From: Bacillus sp. WMMC1349
Lineage (GTDB): Bacteria > Bacillota > Bacilli > Bacillales > Bacillaceae
Assembly (NCBI RefSeq): GCF_013155385.1
Contig: NZ_JABJUQ010000007.1
Coordinates: 1,842,001 to 1,906,000 of the forward strand
Direction: 5' to 3'
DNA: 64,000 nucleotides
In this document: piece after piece, positions 27,476 through 35,013 of the stretch
Layout of the letters: each line of letters opens with the position of its first letter
How positions within the stretch are numbered: position 1 is the stretch's first letter
Notes under the pieces: generated by a model
What the model was told of the DNA's origin: nothing
The model's input: the letters and a program-made list of their open reading frames with translations, nothing else
Databases searched by the model: none
Program-made: the position numbers and the translations under genes

Positions 27476-28714
27476 TTATTCATTTTTGTCTAAGATTCTT
27501 TTTTCTCCGGTGATTTCTTGAATTGGTCCAATGTTTTGTGTGAATTCTAAAGTTCCAATATAGTTGTTGTTTTCGTCACGAACAGCAAAGTACCGAATAT
27601 AAACATACTTATCCTTGAATTTGATCCAAAAGTCTTCAACATCTTTTTTGTTAGATTTAAAATCATCAAGAAGCTGGTTCACAATATGAACGCTTGCCGG
27701 TGGATGACAGTTTTGAACGGTGCGACCGATGACAGCTTTTGTTCTGGCAAAAATCCGTTCTTTACCATGAGAGAAGTAGCGGACAACATCGTTTTCATCG
27801 ATAAATGTAATATCAACAGGCAGATGGTTCATGATTTGTTCAAGTTGTGTTAAAGATAGAACGCCAGTAGGAAGTTTGACATAACCGTCAACTGTTTCAC
27901 TGTTTGTTTTAAGCTGGTGACGCTCAGGCTTCCAAACAGTTTCAGGAGCAGTTAGGCAATAGCCGATTTCATCACTTTCTGCGGCAATTTTTAACCATTC
28001 GTCTTCTGTTAATGTCCTTTGAGCCATTGGCAGCAAAATATTCTCTTCTTTATAGATCATCTCTGTTGCTTCATTTATAATAAAGTCGAGTTCGCGAATG
28101 ACAGCCTCTTTATTGTGTGGGGTGTATTGTTCCAATAAGCGTTTCACTTCTTTGATGCTTTTGCGAATAAAATCGTCAACTGCCCACATGACTTGACTCG
28201 GTCCAGTGATCCCGTACTTTTCAAGATAGGGGAACAGGAGATTTTCCTTTCGGCTGTAATGTTTATCAACATCAGCTAACAAATTCAAATCTTCGATCAG
28301 CTTGAGAATATTTTCTTGGTTGTCTTCTTTCATAAAGCGATCCATGTGAAGCTGGATTTTAAAATTCAACAGAAGATCGATTTCTTTATTTTCTTTTATA
28401 AACGTATGAACCGGGTGACCGGGTTGTTTACCAGCTTCGGTAGGGTGGATGTCCTCAATTGAACCTTTGAAAACTGCTGCATGTACGGTGCAAAGCTTTT
28501 GAATTTCTTCAGATTTGATGCCTTCTTCTTTCATTAATGCTTGTTCAAGCTGGGCAATCTCTTCCGCGTTAACAGCTCCAAAAGTTTGTTGAAACCGGTC
28601 TTGAACTTCTTCAAAAGATTTTCCTTTATGAAGATCCAAGATGATCTCTTTCAATTGCTGTTTTCTATCATTAGACATATTTGAGGTTTCTCGGTTATTG
28701 ATAATCTCACTCAT
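27476..28714 (-). CDS. DUF438 hemerythrin-PAS protein
   Basis: A 412-residue protein with an N-terminal DUF438 domain, a central hemerythrin-like four-helix region (HPVHTFIKENKEID, HYSRKENLLFPYLEKYG, KEENILLPMA supply His/Glu ligands) and a C-terminal PAS domain (ITFIDENDVVRYFSHGKERIF ... CHPPASVHIV). The start at 28714 is chosen for GGAAAGGAG; its ATG overlaps the TGA of the preceding gene (ATGA). A diiron or heme-linked sensor of oxygen or NO is suggested by domains, gene position and the Fnr-type promoter, but the role is inference. Confidence 0.85.
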   Translation of the reverse strand: MSEIINNRETSNMSNDRKQQLKEIILDLHKGKSFEEVQDRFQQTFGAVNAEEIAQLEQALMKEEGIKSEEIQKLCTVHAAVFKGSIEDIHPTEAGKQPGHPVHTFIKENKEIDLLLNFKIQLHMDRFMKEDNQENILKLIEDLNLLADVDKHYSRKENLLFPYLEKYGITGPSQVMWAVDDFIRKSIKEVKRLLEQYTPHNKEAVIRELDFIINEATEMIYKEENILLPMAQRTLTEDEWLKIAAESDEIGYCLTAPETVWKPERHQLKTNSETVDGYVKLPTGVLSLTQLEQIMNHLPVDITFIDENDVVRYFSHGKERIFARTKAVIGRTVQNCHPPASVHIVNQLLDDFKSNKKDVEDFWIKFKDKYVYIRYFAVRDENNNYIGTLEFTQNIGPIQEITGEKRILDKNE

Positions 28715-28953
28715 TGTGTTTCTCCTTTCCAAACAGGATCAAATCCATGTTCTTTTAGTTGATTGATGACATGGTCAAGATCGATTTTTTTCATTCGTGC
28801 TCCCTTTGGAATGGTCATGATACGTCCAGCTGTTTCAAGCATTCCTGGTTTTGTAATGTTTTCAAAACCGAGTTCTTTCATCAAGGTTTTTAACTCGGGA
28901 TAAGAAGTACATAGTTCATAGACTGTATCATTTAAATAAAGGATTTTTTTCAA
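28711..28953 (-). CDS. DUF1858 protein
   Basis: An 80-residue protein with the DUF1858 pattern: VYELCTSYPELKTLMKELGF followed by TKPGMLETAGRIMTIPKGARMK. This domain is often fused to or found beside DUF438, hybrid cluster or RIC-type proteins. It overlaps the DUF438 gene by 4 nt, so the two are translationally coupled, and it is the first gene behind a Fnr-type promoter. Molecular function unknown. Confidence 0.82.
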   Translation of the reverse strand: MKKILYLNDTVYELCTSYPELKTLMKELGFENITKPGMLETAGRIMTIPKGARMKKIDLDHVINQLKEHGFDPVWKGETQ

Positions 28954-28997
28954 AAAGGGTCACATCCTTTTGAAATTGATGATCATTCTCATGTATA

Positions 28998-29040
28998 AAG
29001 ATAATATAAGGACATGACGTGAATTGTGAGATAGATCACA
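28998..29040 (-). promoter_or_regulatory. Fnr-type promoter of DUF1858-DUF438
   Basis: A perfect TGTGA-N6-TCACA palindrome (29025-29040) lies 21 nt upstream of TATCTT (28998-29003, minus strand). The box overlaps the stop codon of the upstream radical SAM gene. Confidence 0.8.
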
Positions 29041-30148
29041 TTTTTTTTCGCAGAGCTTTTGGAATATAGACACAGCTAGGATCGCTTTCTAGAAAATCTC
29101 CTGTAAGTGCATATGCGCGAGAACGTGAACCTCCACATACATGCCTGAACTCGCAGACACCGCATTTTCCTTTAAATCCATCTGGATTTCGCAAATCCTT
29201 GAAAATCGCTGACTCGCAATAAATGTCTGATAGTGGCTGTTCACGAATGTTTCCTGCTTTTACAGGCAGCAGACCACTTGGATAAACATCACCGATATGC
29301 GAAATGAATAAAAATCCGTTTCCATCATTGACTCCTTTAGGAGCACGTCCCAAGCCGCCAACAACATCAATTTTGCCTTTTTGTAAGGCATTCTCATAGC
29401 GAATTTTCATATGTGGGTCTTTCGCATCCCGCATTTTTTGCTGAATGACGACTCGTCTATAGTGTTGAGCTGCTGTTGTTTTAATATCAAAAGGTACTTT
29501 CTTCGCCAATGAATAGAGCCATTGAAAAACTTTTTCATGTTGAATAGGGGAGATCATATCTTCTCGTTTAGCACGCCCGGTTGGAACAAGGAAAAACACG
29601 CTCCATAATACACAATTTAGTTCTTCAATCAACTTTGCCATCTCATTTAAATGATCAATGTTATAGGTTGAAATGACAGTATTGATCTGTAATGGTAAGT
29701 TGCATTCATGAATATAACGAATGGCTGTCATCGTCAGATCAAAAGATCCATCTGTACCTCGGAAGTGATCATGAATCTTGCGGTTCGGCCCGTCCAGACT
29801 AAAGGCCCAGCGAGATAAGCCGATTTTTTTCGCCGTTTGAATCGCCTCTTTTGTGACATTAGGGGTCGCGCTTGGAGTCATCGAAACTCTAACGCCTTTT
29901 TCAACCGCATATTGAATGATATCGAAGACATCTTCTCTCATTAATGGATCTCCGCCTGTTAGTACTAAAAGGGGATTGTTCATGGCATATATTTGATCGA
30001 TTAATGTTTTCCCTTCTTCTAGTGAGAGTTCTCTCGGATCGCGCCAGTTTTGTGCAGAAGCCCGACAGTGTAGGCATTTGAGTTCACAAGCCCTTGTTAA
30101 CTCCCAAATGACAATAAACGGAGCTTTCTGAAAATCACACTGTATCAT
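29036..30148 (-). CDS. radical SAM/SPASM protein, heme-maturation-like (TIGR04053 type)
   Basis: A 370-residue protein with the radical SAM cluster motif CELKCLHC (Cys-x3-Cys-x2-Cys), LTGGDPLMR, and a C-terminal SPASM region with several cysteines (GKCGVCEFRHVCGGSRSRAY and ..SDPSC). It resembles the NirJ/AhbD family that modifies heme side chains and, more closely, the group often called TIGR04053 found beside nitrate and NO genes. Substrate unknown. It has its own Fnr-type promoter and lies between arfM and DUF1858. Confidence 0.82.
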   Translation of the reverse strand: MIQCDFQKAPFIVIWELTRACELKCLHCRASAQNWRDPRELSLEEGKTLIDQIYAMNNPLLVLTGGDPLMREDVFDIIQYAVEKGVRVSMTPSATPNVTKEAIQTAKKIGLSRWAFSLDGPNRKIHDHFRGTDGSFDLTMTAIRYIHECNLPLQINTVISTYNIDHLNEMAKLIEELNCVLWSVFFLVPTGRAKREDMISPIQHEKVFQWLYSLAKKVPFDIKTTAAQHYRRVVIQQKMRDAKDPHMKIRYENALQKGKIDVVGGLGRAPKGVNDGNGFLFISHIGDVYPSGLLPVKAGNIREQPLSDIYCESAIFKDLRNPDGFKGKCGVCEFRHVCGGSRSRAYALTGDFLESDPSCVYIPKALRKKM

Positions 30149-30181
30149 GAATGATCTGTCCTTTCATTCTCTTTTTCATCT

Positions 30182-30224
30182 ATCGTAGCGGAAATATCTG
30201 ATTGGCAAAGTTAACTAGATCACA
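30182..30224 (-). promoter_or_regulatory. probable Fnr-type promoter of the radical SAM gene
   Basis: AGTTA-N6-TCACA on the plus strand (30209-30224) matches the palindrome at 8 of 10 positions. TACGAT (30182-30187, minus strand) follows at the same 21-nt distance as in the neighbouring promoters. Confidence 0.5.
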
Positions 30225-30255
30225 GTTTGAATGGTGAGGAAGGGAGAGAACTCCC

Positions 30256-30717
30256 TTATGAATTGATATCCTCTAAAGAAGAATATAGATAACGTGAAAA
30301 CATTTGATAGGAAAAGGAATAATTACGATGGAGTAAAACAAGAAAGTTAACTTGGAATTGGTGATTATATGTCATCATTTTTTTACATATGGTTAGAGGA
30401 ATTTCAAGGATGGTCGTTTCAGTGGAAGTTTTGACAGAAATAAACGGAGATAAAAAAGGTTCTCCTTTTTGGTCGATCGGAAAAACATCACCTTTCTTCC
30501 ATTCAGCGATGGTGCGGAATTGGTCAGGAAGTCTTCTGTCTAAAAAATGGATCGCTCCTTTTACTACAATATAGACAGATTGGGGATGAAGGAATGATCG
30601 ACTATCATTAGGTGCAGTCAAGTTAATCACTTTCCCGTTTTTCAATAATTTTTTGATGATGGGGAGGGGGACCCCAAGAAACATAGGAAGACTTTTGAGA
30701 AATAGTAAATAGTCCAT
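30256..30717 (-). CDS. arfM: ArfM-like anaerobic modulator
   Basis: A 153-residue protein with the beta-roll of a cyclic-nucleotide-binding-like domain (FLHPQSVYIVVKGAIHFLDRR ... EWKKGDVFPID ... TTILEIPL), but no helix-turn-helix. Size and position match ArfM (YwiD), the modulator of anaerobic respiration and fermentation genes in B. subtilis, which lies between ywiC and narG. Here it is divergent from ywiC rather than collinear. Its promoter shares a Fnr-type box with ywiC. Confidence 0.72.
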   Translation of the reverse strand: MDYLLFLKSLPMFLGVPLPIIKKLLKNGKVINLTAPNDSRSFLHPQSVYIVVKGAIHFLDRRLPDQFRTIAEWKKGDVFPIDQKGEPFLSPFISVKTSTETTILEIPLTICKKMMTYNHQFQVNFLVLLHRNYSFSYQMFSRYLYSSLEDINS

Positions 30718-30751
30718 GAAAACTTCCTCCTTTTTCTAGCAGTCTAGCTAC

Positions 30752-30821
30752 AGTATAGAATGACTAATGGGACTTAGCAGTGATATACTTCACACTGACA
30801 AAGGTAAAATTTTTATATTGT
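30752..30821. promoter_or_regulatory. shared divergent Fnr-type promoter region arfM/ywiC
   Basis: One AGTGA-N6-TCACA box (30779-30794) has TATACT (30752-30757, minus strand) 21 nt on its left and TATTGT (30816-30821, plus strand) 21 nt on its right. A single regulator dimer could drive both genes. Confidence 0.7.
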
Positions 30822-30845
30822 AATAGACAAGAAGGGAGGTTTTTT

Positions 30846-31568
30846 ATGAAAATCTTTATACCGAAACAACATGGTGCATGGGCCATGTTGGTGATTCCTT
30901 TTTTTCTTGGCATAATCGGAGGAGAGGCTGATGTTAAACATATTCCGTTATTTTTTGGATGGCTGTTTCTCTATCTAGCAACATTTCCTGTGATGATGCT
31001 GGTCAAAAGGAAAAACATCGCCTTTTATCGAAAATGGGCTGCTATCTATGGGATGATCTCTATTTTATGTTTATTGATCGTTGTATGGGCTGTTCCAATG
31101 CTCATTCTGTTTGGTTTTTCACTCATTCCATTCTTTCTTGTCAACCTTTATTATGCTAAAAAGAATCGTGACAGGGCTTTTGTAAATGATATTGTGGCGA
31201 TCATTGTTTTCAGTGTGGGCGGACTTGCGAGCTACTGGGTTGGTGAGGGGAGACTAGATGGCTGGGCCTGGTTCATTTTTATCCAATCGATTTTATTCTT
31301 TATGGGCAGTGCTTTTTATGTGAAATCCATGATTCGTGAGAAAAATAATAAACAGTTTAAATTTTGTTCATGGGGATATCATCTCATTCTACCTTTTCTG
31401 GCAGTGATGCTAGGTGCTGGCTGGGCGGTTTTCAGTTTTATCCCCAGCAGTTTAAGAGCCTGGTTTTTCTATGGAAAGAAGCTGTCTATCATGAAAATCG
31501 GGATCTACGAATTAGTGAATTCTTCTATTTTTCTAATCGTGATGAGTATCTTTTTGTTAAGCAGGTAA
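30846..31568 (+). CDS. ywiC: YwiC-family membrane protein
   Basis: A 240-residue protein with about seven membrane helices, beginning MKIFIPKQHGAWAMLVIPFF, the YwiC signature (P-K-Q-H-G-A-W). The ATG at 30846 is selected because GGGAGG is 6 nt upstream; in-frame codons before it overlap the promoter. In B. subtilis ywiC lies in the narK-fnr-ywiC-arfM-nar cluster. Function unknown. A repeat element follows 10 nt after the stop. Confidence 0.88.
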   Translation: MKIFIPKQHGAWAMLVIPFFLGIIGGEADVKHIPLFFGWLFLYLATFPVMMLVKRKNIAFYRKWAAIYGMISILCLLIVVWAVPMLILFGFSLIPFFLVNLYYAKKNRDRAFVNDIVAIIVFSVGGLASYWVGEGRLDGWAWFIFIQSILFFMGSAFYVKSMIREKNNKQFKFCSWGYHLILPFLAVMLGAGWAVFSFIPSSLRAWFFYGKKLSIMKIGIYELVNSSIFLIVMSIFLLSR

Positions 31569-31577
31569 TAGAAGAAA

Positions 31578-31707
31578 GGCGCTGTCTAAAAAGTCCATTA
31601 TCAACATGAATCAGGGGAATTGCGAGACTCCTGTGGGAACAGCGAGCCAGGCGAGCTCCGAGGAGGCTCGCGGATCGCCCGCGGAAAGCGAGCAAATTCC
31701 CCAACTT
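31578..31707 (+). repeat. GC-rich hairpin repeat, copy C
   Basis: Nearly identical in its core to copy B and in the same orientation: GGGGAATTGCGAGACTCC, CAGCGAGCCAGGCGAG, GAGGCTCGCGGATCGCCCGC, CGGAAAGCGAGCAAATTCCC. It lies between convergent ywiC and fnr. Confidence 0.88.
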
Positions 31708-31745
31708 TCCATTTGTGTAAGATCAAAAATACAATAGTCAAGCTG

Positions 31746-31772
31746 AAAAAACTGCCAAGATGTTCTTGACAG
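31746..31772 (-). terminator. fnr terminator
   Basis: Minus strand CTGTCAAGA / TCTTGGCAG stem with a 3-nt loop and six T, about 20 nt past the fnr stop. Confidence 0.8.
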
Positions 31773-31791
31773 CTCGAGAAGATTTTCCTGT

Positions 31792-32505
31792 TTAATCAAT
31801 ATTACATATTTCAATTGGACAGTGTTCACAGTCAATTTCCTGTTTTAAAAAATCAAGCTGATGGACAACGATTTTTCCAGACTCCTCGATTGAAATGACA
31901 CCGCTCTTCCGAAGATCATTTAACATGCGATTAATACTTTCCCGGGCAGCTGCACAAAACTTCGCCAGTTCCTGATTTGTTAGCACAATATTAATCAAAA
32001 TACCGTCACTGCGTTTGATACCATAGCTGTTCGTTAGGCGAATCAGTGTAGAGTATAGTGCACCTTTTTTACCATTTAAAAGAAGGTCACGGATCTTCGA
32101 TTGAATTTTCCGCATATGAGTGTTGATCCATTTCATAAACTCAAATGTTAAGGCTCCATTTTGTATCAATTCTTTCTCCAGTCTTCCTTTATTGATCACC
32201 GATACTTCGCCATCTGAGAGAACCATTGCACTCAGCATATACTTTGCATCCTTAGTAAAAAGTGTCAACTCTCCAACAATATCATTTTGCTTACACATTC
32301 TCAGTGTCAGTTCTTTTCCATCAGACGTTAATTTGCCAATTTGAACGAGTCCTGAATGAATGAGATACAGTTCTTCTGCATCCATACCTTCTTGAAAAAG
32401 GTATGTATTTTGTCGTATCTTTTTTTTCGTACTGATCGATTCTAATAAATGAAGTAGATCTGCTGAGAGCAAATCTGTGTCAGATTTTCGAACAGATACA
32501 TTCAT
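31792..32505 (-). CDS. fnr: anaerobic regulator Fnr
   Basis: A 237-residue Crp/Fnr-family regulator: beta-roll sensory domain, dimer helix, and C-terminal helix-turn-helix with RESINR in the recognition helix. Unlike E. coli FNR the cluster cysteines are at the C terminus: C226, C229 and C234 in DCEHCPIEICNID. This is the arrangement established for B. subtilis Fnr, which binds a [4Fe-4S] cluster there. It lies 121 nt after narK on the same strand, as in B. subtilis. No good Fnr box lies directly upstream, so it is probably partly co-transcribed with narK. Confidence 0.94.
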   Translation of the reverse strand: MNVSVRKSDTDLLSADLLHLLESISTKKKIRQNTYLFQEGMDAEELYLIHSGLVQIGKLTSDGKELTLRMCKQNDIVGELTLFTKDAKYMLSAMVLSDGEVSVINKGRLEKELIQNGALTFEFMKWINTHMRKIQSKIRDLLLNGKKGALYSTLIRLTNSYGIKRSDGILINIVLTNQELAKFCAAARESINRMLNDLRKSGVISIEESGKIVVHQLDFLKQEIDCEHCPIEICNID

Positions 32506-32626
32506 TGAGCGCCACCCCTTTTAAAGAGAGTATTCAAAGCAGTACTATTTTAACGTTAATTATGTTTGGGCGCATCTATAGTTACTACAAAATTGTGAAC
32601 ATGTGATGAACGTCTTATAAATGGAC

Positions 32627-33811
32627 TTATGATTCGTAAGAATTTGTTTTTGTCGATGTTTGCCTCATTTGCTGAAAATACATCCATGCTGCAATGACGA
32701 AACTGGCTAATGCTACTTCAGACAGAGCCATAAACCCAATTGCATAATGACCGGTCGCTTGAAAAACTGTTGTTAGAATTAAAGGCGGGAAAAAGCCACC
32801 AAGACCACCCATTGCTGAAACGATACCGTTTACAATTCCGGCTTGTTTTGAAAAATAGAATGGTACTAATTTAAAAACAACACCATTTCCGATCCCTGCA
32901 CACACCGCAACAGATAACACCCCAAAGCCATACAATCCAAGGTTTGGTGAAAAGGCTAATAAAATTCCTGAAAAAGTGAAGCCTGCAAAAACATACATTA
33001 ACAATTTAAGTGGATTGAATCGATCTGCAAGCCATCCCCCAACAGGTCTAAGAAACGTTGCTGCTGCGATAAAACCTGCCGTTCTGAGACCTGAATCAAC
33101 GGGATCAAGCCCGAAGTTATGAACAAGAAAGTTGGGGAGGTAGATGGTAAATGCCACAAATGAACCGAATGTGATAAAATAAAACAGGCTTAAAAACCAT
33201 AATTTCTGATTTCGATATACAGCTTTCATCTGTTCTGAAACAGGAACCGTGACTTTTTTTTCATTTCGGTCTCCGAACACATAATTCAATAAAGCAAAAA
33301 CAGCGACTAAAATGATGAACATCCGCACAGTGTTTTCCCAGCCAACGGCTTTAGCGACAACGGGAGCAGAAAAAGTAGTAATGGCTGTTCCGACGTTTCC
33401 TGTTCCATAGACTCCATTAATAAAACCATGTTTTTCTTTAGGGTAATATTTAGGGAGAGACGTTACCCCAATCGAGAAGACGGCACCACTGATTCCAAGA
33501 ATAAAGCCGCCGATGATCAAATCAGTTAATGAATCAGCGATACTAATCCAGAATATTGGGAAGATCAACAGAATGAAACTGATCAAAAATGTGATCCTTG
33601 CACCAAATTTGTTCGTGTAGTACCCTAGTGGAATTCGAAGCAAGGATCCTAGGATAACTGGAATCGCAGTAACAAGAGAGATCTCACCTTCGGTTAAGGC
33701 GATATCCTGTTTAATGTGAGGCATTAAAGATGATATCAGAACCCATACCATAAATCCTGCCACTAAACTAAATGATTGCAGTGGCAATTGTATTTTTTGG
33801 TGTTTTCCCAT
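32627..33811 (-). CDS. narK: nitrate/nitrite transporter NarK
   Basis: A 394-residue major facilitator protein with about 12 membrane helices. The family motifs GTGNVGTAIT and later GNGVVFKLVPFYF .. GIVNGIVSAMGGLGGFFPP mark the nitrate/nitrite porter group. The loop motif LADRF is in the middle. Divergent from the DUF2164 gene and upstream of fnr; a perfect Fnr-type box lies in the divergent region. It would import nitrate and export nitrite for NarGHI. Confidence 0.94.
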   Translation of the reverse strand: MGKHQKIQLPLQSFSLVAGFMVWVLISSLMPHIKQDIALTEGEISLVTAIPVILGSLLRIPLGYYTNKFGARITFLISFILLIFPIFWISIADSLTDLIIGGFILGISGAVFSIGVTSLPKYYPKEKHGFINGVYGTGNVGTAITTFSAPVVAKAVGWENTVRMFIILVAVFALLNYVFGDRNEKKVTVPVSEQMKAVYRNQKLWFLSLFYFITFGSFVAFTIYLPNFLVHNFGLDPVDSGLRTAGFIAAATFLRPVGGWLADRFNPLKLLMYVFAGFTFSGILLAFSPNLGLYGFGVLSVAVCAGIGNGVVFKLVPFYFSKQAGIVNGIVSAMGGLGGFFPPLILTTVFQATGHYAIGFMALSEVALASFVIAAWMYFQQMRQTSTKTNSYES

Positions 33812-33859
33812 ACAGATTTACTCCTTTCAAAGGAAAAGATATATTGAATTTGCATGTTT

Positions 33860-33902
33860 ATTTTACAAGAAGTATAAAAATTACAGTGTGAAATTAGTCA
33901 CA
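33860..33902 (-). promoter_or_regulatory. Fnr-type promoter of narK(-fnr)
   Basis: A perfect TGTGA-N6-TCACA box (33887-33902) with TAAAAT (33860-33865, minus strand) 21 nt downstream. Confidence 0.8.
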
Positions 33903-33934
33903 CGTAATCAATCTAGAATAGGAGTGATGTTATT

Positions 33935-34177
33935 TTGTTTCTACATATTAGTGAAGAAGAAAAGCAGACCATCATGAATGAAATTAAACGCTTTTATTTT
34001 GAAGAAAGAGGTGAAGAAGTCGGAGAGATTGCCGCGATTCAAACGTTTGAATTTGTAAAAGAAAAACTAGGTCCTTATTTTTACAACCAGGCGATAAAAG
34101 ATAGCCGGAAAGTAGTAGAAGATAAGGCAGCCGCTATTGAAGAGGAGCTTTTTGCACTTGAAAAACGTCTTTCATAA
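33935..34177 (+). CDS. DUF2164 protein
   Basis: An 80-residue charged, helical protein of the DUF2164 type (EIKRFYFEERGEEVGEIAA and KEKLGPYFYNQAIKDS). The start is TTG with GGAGTGAT upstream. It precedes a Crp/Fnr regulator by about 40 nt and is probably co-transcribed with it. The Fnr-type box at 33887 is too close to its start codon to activate it in the same way as narK. Function unknown. Confidence 0.75.
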   Translation: MFLHISEEEKQTIMNEIKRFYFEERGEEVGEIAAIQTFEFVKEKLGPYFYNQAIKDSRKVVEDKAAAIEEELFALEKRLS

Positions 34178-34217
34178 AAGCAGGCCCTTATGTTGATAAA
34201 AGAAGGGATTGATGTTA

Positions 34218-34889
34218 GTGGAATTTTTGAGAAAGTTTCCGATTTTTAGCGGGTTGAATGATGAAGAGTTTGAACATATTGAACGAATTTCGGTCAAACG
34301 AAGCTACCAGCCAAGAATGTTTGTGTTTATGGAAGGCGATGAACGCGAGGCGGTATTTTTTATCAAAACAGGTCTTGTCAAAGCATATAAAATTGATGAA
34401 ACAGGCAATGAACAAGTGATATCGCTTCTCCAAAGCGGAGATATGTTTCCGCATGTCGGTTTTTTTGATCAGTCACCATATCCAGCAACAGCTGAAGTGG
34501 TCCAAGAAACAGAACTAGTGGTGATTAGAATTGCCGATTTTGACAAACTTCTCATCCAATACCCGCAAATGACGATAAAAGTGATGAAAGTGATGGGAAA
34601 AAAAATTCTTGATTTACAAGAACGAATTCAAGGCTTTATTTCTAAAGATGTACACTATCGTTTAACACATGCTTTAATGAAACTGGCAGCTGAACAAGGG
34701 GTAAAAAAAGGAAACGGCATTTATATCAATTTTCCAATTACAAATCAAGACTTTGCAAATATGGTAGGAACGTCAAGAGAAACGATCAACCGTACCTTAA
34801 ATGAAATGAAAAAGAAAAAACTGATTTCATCCGACAGAAATGGAATATTCATTCATGATATGAGTGAATTGAATAAATATACTAGATAA
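34218..34889 (+). CDS. second Crp/Fnr-family regulator
   Basis: A 223-residue regulator with a cyclic-nucleotide-binding-like beta-roll (FVFMEGDEREAVFFIKTGLV ... GDMFPHVGFF), dimer helix and winged helix-turn-helix with SRETINRTLNEM as recognition helix. It has no cysteine cluster, so it is not an Fe-S Fnr. The GTG at 34218 is preferred because AGAAGGGA is 9 nt away; ATG 34212 is too close. It lies directly before the NO reductase gene, suggesting an NO- or nitrite-responsive activator, which is inference. Both regulators here have RE-x-INR recognition helices, so they may share TGTGA-type sites. Confidence 0.85.
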   Translation: MEFLRKFPIFSGLNDEEFEHIERISVKRSYQPRMFVFMEGDEREAVFFIKTGLVKAYKIDETGNEQVISLLQSGDMFPHVGFFDQSPYPATAEVVQETELVVIRIADFDKLLIQYPQMTIKVMKVMGKKILDLQERIQGFISKDVHYRLTHALMKLAAEQGVKKGNGIYINFPITNQDFANMVGTSRETINRTLNEMKKKKLISSDRNGIFIHDMSELNKYTR

Positions 34890-34916
34890 ACAGGTTTCGT
34901 AGGAAACCTGTTTTTT
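34888..34916 (+). terminator. terminator after the Crp/Fnr gene
   Basis: A perfect 11-bp stem AAACAGGTTTC / GAAACCTGTTT with a 4-nt loop and T-run, overlapping the stop codon. Confidence 0.9.
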
Positions 34917-34942
34917 AGTGTTCACAAAATTGCCATCGTTTT

Positions 34943-34985
34943 AGTGATCTGGTTCACAATAGAGAAACTGTCTATCTCGTATCTT
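34943..34985 (+). promoter_or_regulatory. Fnr/Crp-type promoter of the NO reductase gene
   Basis: AGTGA-N6-TCACA (34943-34958, one mismatch) followed 21 nt later by TATCTT (34980-34985), 29 nt upstream of the start codon. Confidence 0.78.
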
Positions 34986-35013
34986 AGACTTGAAAAAGAA
35001 AGGAGTGAATCAG

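Noticed and set aside
32506..32626. Fnr box directly before fnr
   Set aside because: TGTGA/TCACA-like half-sites are present (around 32594-32612) but do not form an N6-spaced palindrome or the 21-nt geometry seen elsewhere.
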